Below, piece by piece: positions 14,754 to 15,139 of a stretch of 15,139 nt of DNA. The stretch covers positions 641,965-657,103 of the forward strand of contig LATQ01000001.1 in assembly GCA_001017865.1 (NCBI GenBank). The letters are read 5' to 3'. The notes under the pieces were generated by a model. It did not search any database, was not told where the DNA came from, and saw nothing but the letters and a program-made list of their open reading frames with translations. The DNA is from Rhodococcus sp. IITR03 (lineage in GTDB: Bacteria; Actinomycetota; Actinomycetes; Mycobacteriales; Mycobacteriaceae). How positions within the stretch are numbered: position 1 is the first letter of the stretch; the number at the start of each line of letters is the position of its first letter. The position numbers were made by a program, and so were the translations under genes.

Positions 14754-15139
14754 TCATTCAGCGAGTTTCTCGAAGCAGGTCGACGCCGCGGCGAGTCGGA
14801 GGAAGGCAGCGAAGTTCTCGCCGTGGTGCTCGTAGCGGATGGTCAGTCGGCAACGCCGCGGCGGGCGATGCGTGGGACGCGGCGGACCAGTCCAGGTCCC
14901 CGCCGGCACCGAGCCGATCGAGGACCGGCGGTGCAGCTCGTCGAACACCCCGGCCCGAGCCAGGTGGTGAAGCGGCGGTGCGCGGTCGGGACGCTGACCC
15001 CGAACGACGGTGGCAGGTACCGCCACGCGCACCCGCTGGTGAGCACGTAGACGATCGCGGTGAACACGGCCCGATCATCGATCGCTGCCCGTCCGCCACC
15101 CTGCGGCCGGGGCGAGAAGCCAGGTAGTAGCGGTTGGAC
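14754..15139 (-). pseudogene. IS5-family transposase remnant lacking its DDE core, cut by the window edge
   Basis: Read from the right edge, the N-terminal domain is intact in type: QPLLPGFSPRPQGGGRAAID, then VFTAIVYVLTSGCAWRYLPP, SFGVSVPTAHRRFTTW, AGVFDELHR and VLDRLGAGGDLDWS. Two single-base losses (after RRFTTW and after DELHR) break this part. At about 14885 it jumps to PRIARRGV, a segment normally just before the last catalytic region, and then at about 14850 to LTIRYEHHGENFAAFLRLAA, the usual C-terminal end, with the stop at 14754. The whole DDE/DDD catalytic middle, some 100-150 residues, is absent, so it cannot be an active transposase unless the assembly is collapsed. The N-terminus continues beyond 15139. 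Confidence 0.8.
14754..15139 (-). mobile_element. Partial, internally deleted IS5-family insertion sequence
   Basis: The transposase remnant marks an insertion sequence whose downstream end should lie between 14629 and 14753 and whose other end is outside the window. GAGA-CAT-TCTC on the minus strand at 14745-14755 is a small palindrome next to the stop. Terminal repeats and target duplication cannot be assigned with only one end visible. The element could be non-autonomous and moved by an intact copy elsewhere. Confidence 0.55.

Overview
The window is GC-rich DNA (mostly about 65-70% G+C by eye) with GTG starts, GTGA/ATGA gene overlaps and families typical of mycolic-acid actinobacteria. I infer a Rhodococcus-like member of the Mycobacteriales; this was not tested by database search. 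No rRNA, tRNA or CRISPR array was seen.

Layout from left to right. (1) Positions 1-806, minus strand: the N-terminal part of a GCS2-type glutamate-cysteine ligase (carboxylate-amine ligase) running off the left edge, preceded by a LapA-domain membrane protein. (2) Positions 910-4739: an ABC-2 exporter (ATPase plus permease, minus) divergent from a NarL-type two-component system (histidine kinase plus response regulator, plus). The shared promoter region holds a perfect 6-4-6 palindrome. (3) Positions 4764-7377: a PLP-dependent threonine/serine dehydratase behind a LuxR-type regulator (minus), divergent from a small secreted Cys-rich protein (plus). The DNA around the regulator and the secreted gene is visibly less GC-rich than its surroundings. 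(4) Positions 7413-13536, minus: a tightly packed four-gene operon, in order of transcription AtuA-family protein, carboxyltransferase (beta), biotin carboxylase/biotin carrier (alpha) and methylglutaconyl-type enoyl-CoA hydratase. It looks like a reduced acyclic-terpene or leucine-type pathway: a 3-methyl-branched enoyl-CoA is carboxylated and then hydrated. (5) Positions 13537-14203: a control region with a small candidate gene, a hairpin, inverted repeats and a direct repeat. (6) Positions 14204-14628: an amphi-Trp protein with a long acidic tail and an AT-hook-like basic end. (7) Positions 14754-15139: a gutted IS5-family transposase running off the right edge.

The most striking feature is that most genes are broken by single-base losses. 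In almost every case restoring one base in a 2-4 base homopolymer, or in a short GC run, rejoins the expected protein and makes the gene length a multiple of three. I count about 18 such sites in 15 kb. Only the ABC ATPase, the response regulator, the secreted protein and the hydratase read through cleanly. This looks like uncorrected homopolymer error in the assembly rather than mass gene decay. Coordinates below therefore span whole genes across the frame breaks. The LuxR regulator and the transposase differ: each lacks a larger internal block.

I found no clear new defence or biosynthetic system. The best leads are the AtuA-carboxylase operon with a non-MCC substrate-pocket motif, the amphi-Trp/acidic/AT-hook protein, and the regulator plus secreted-protein patch of different base composition.
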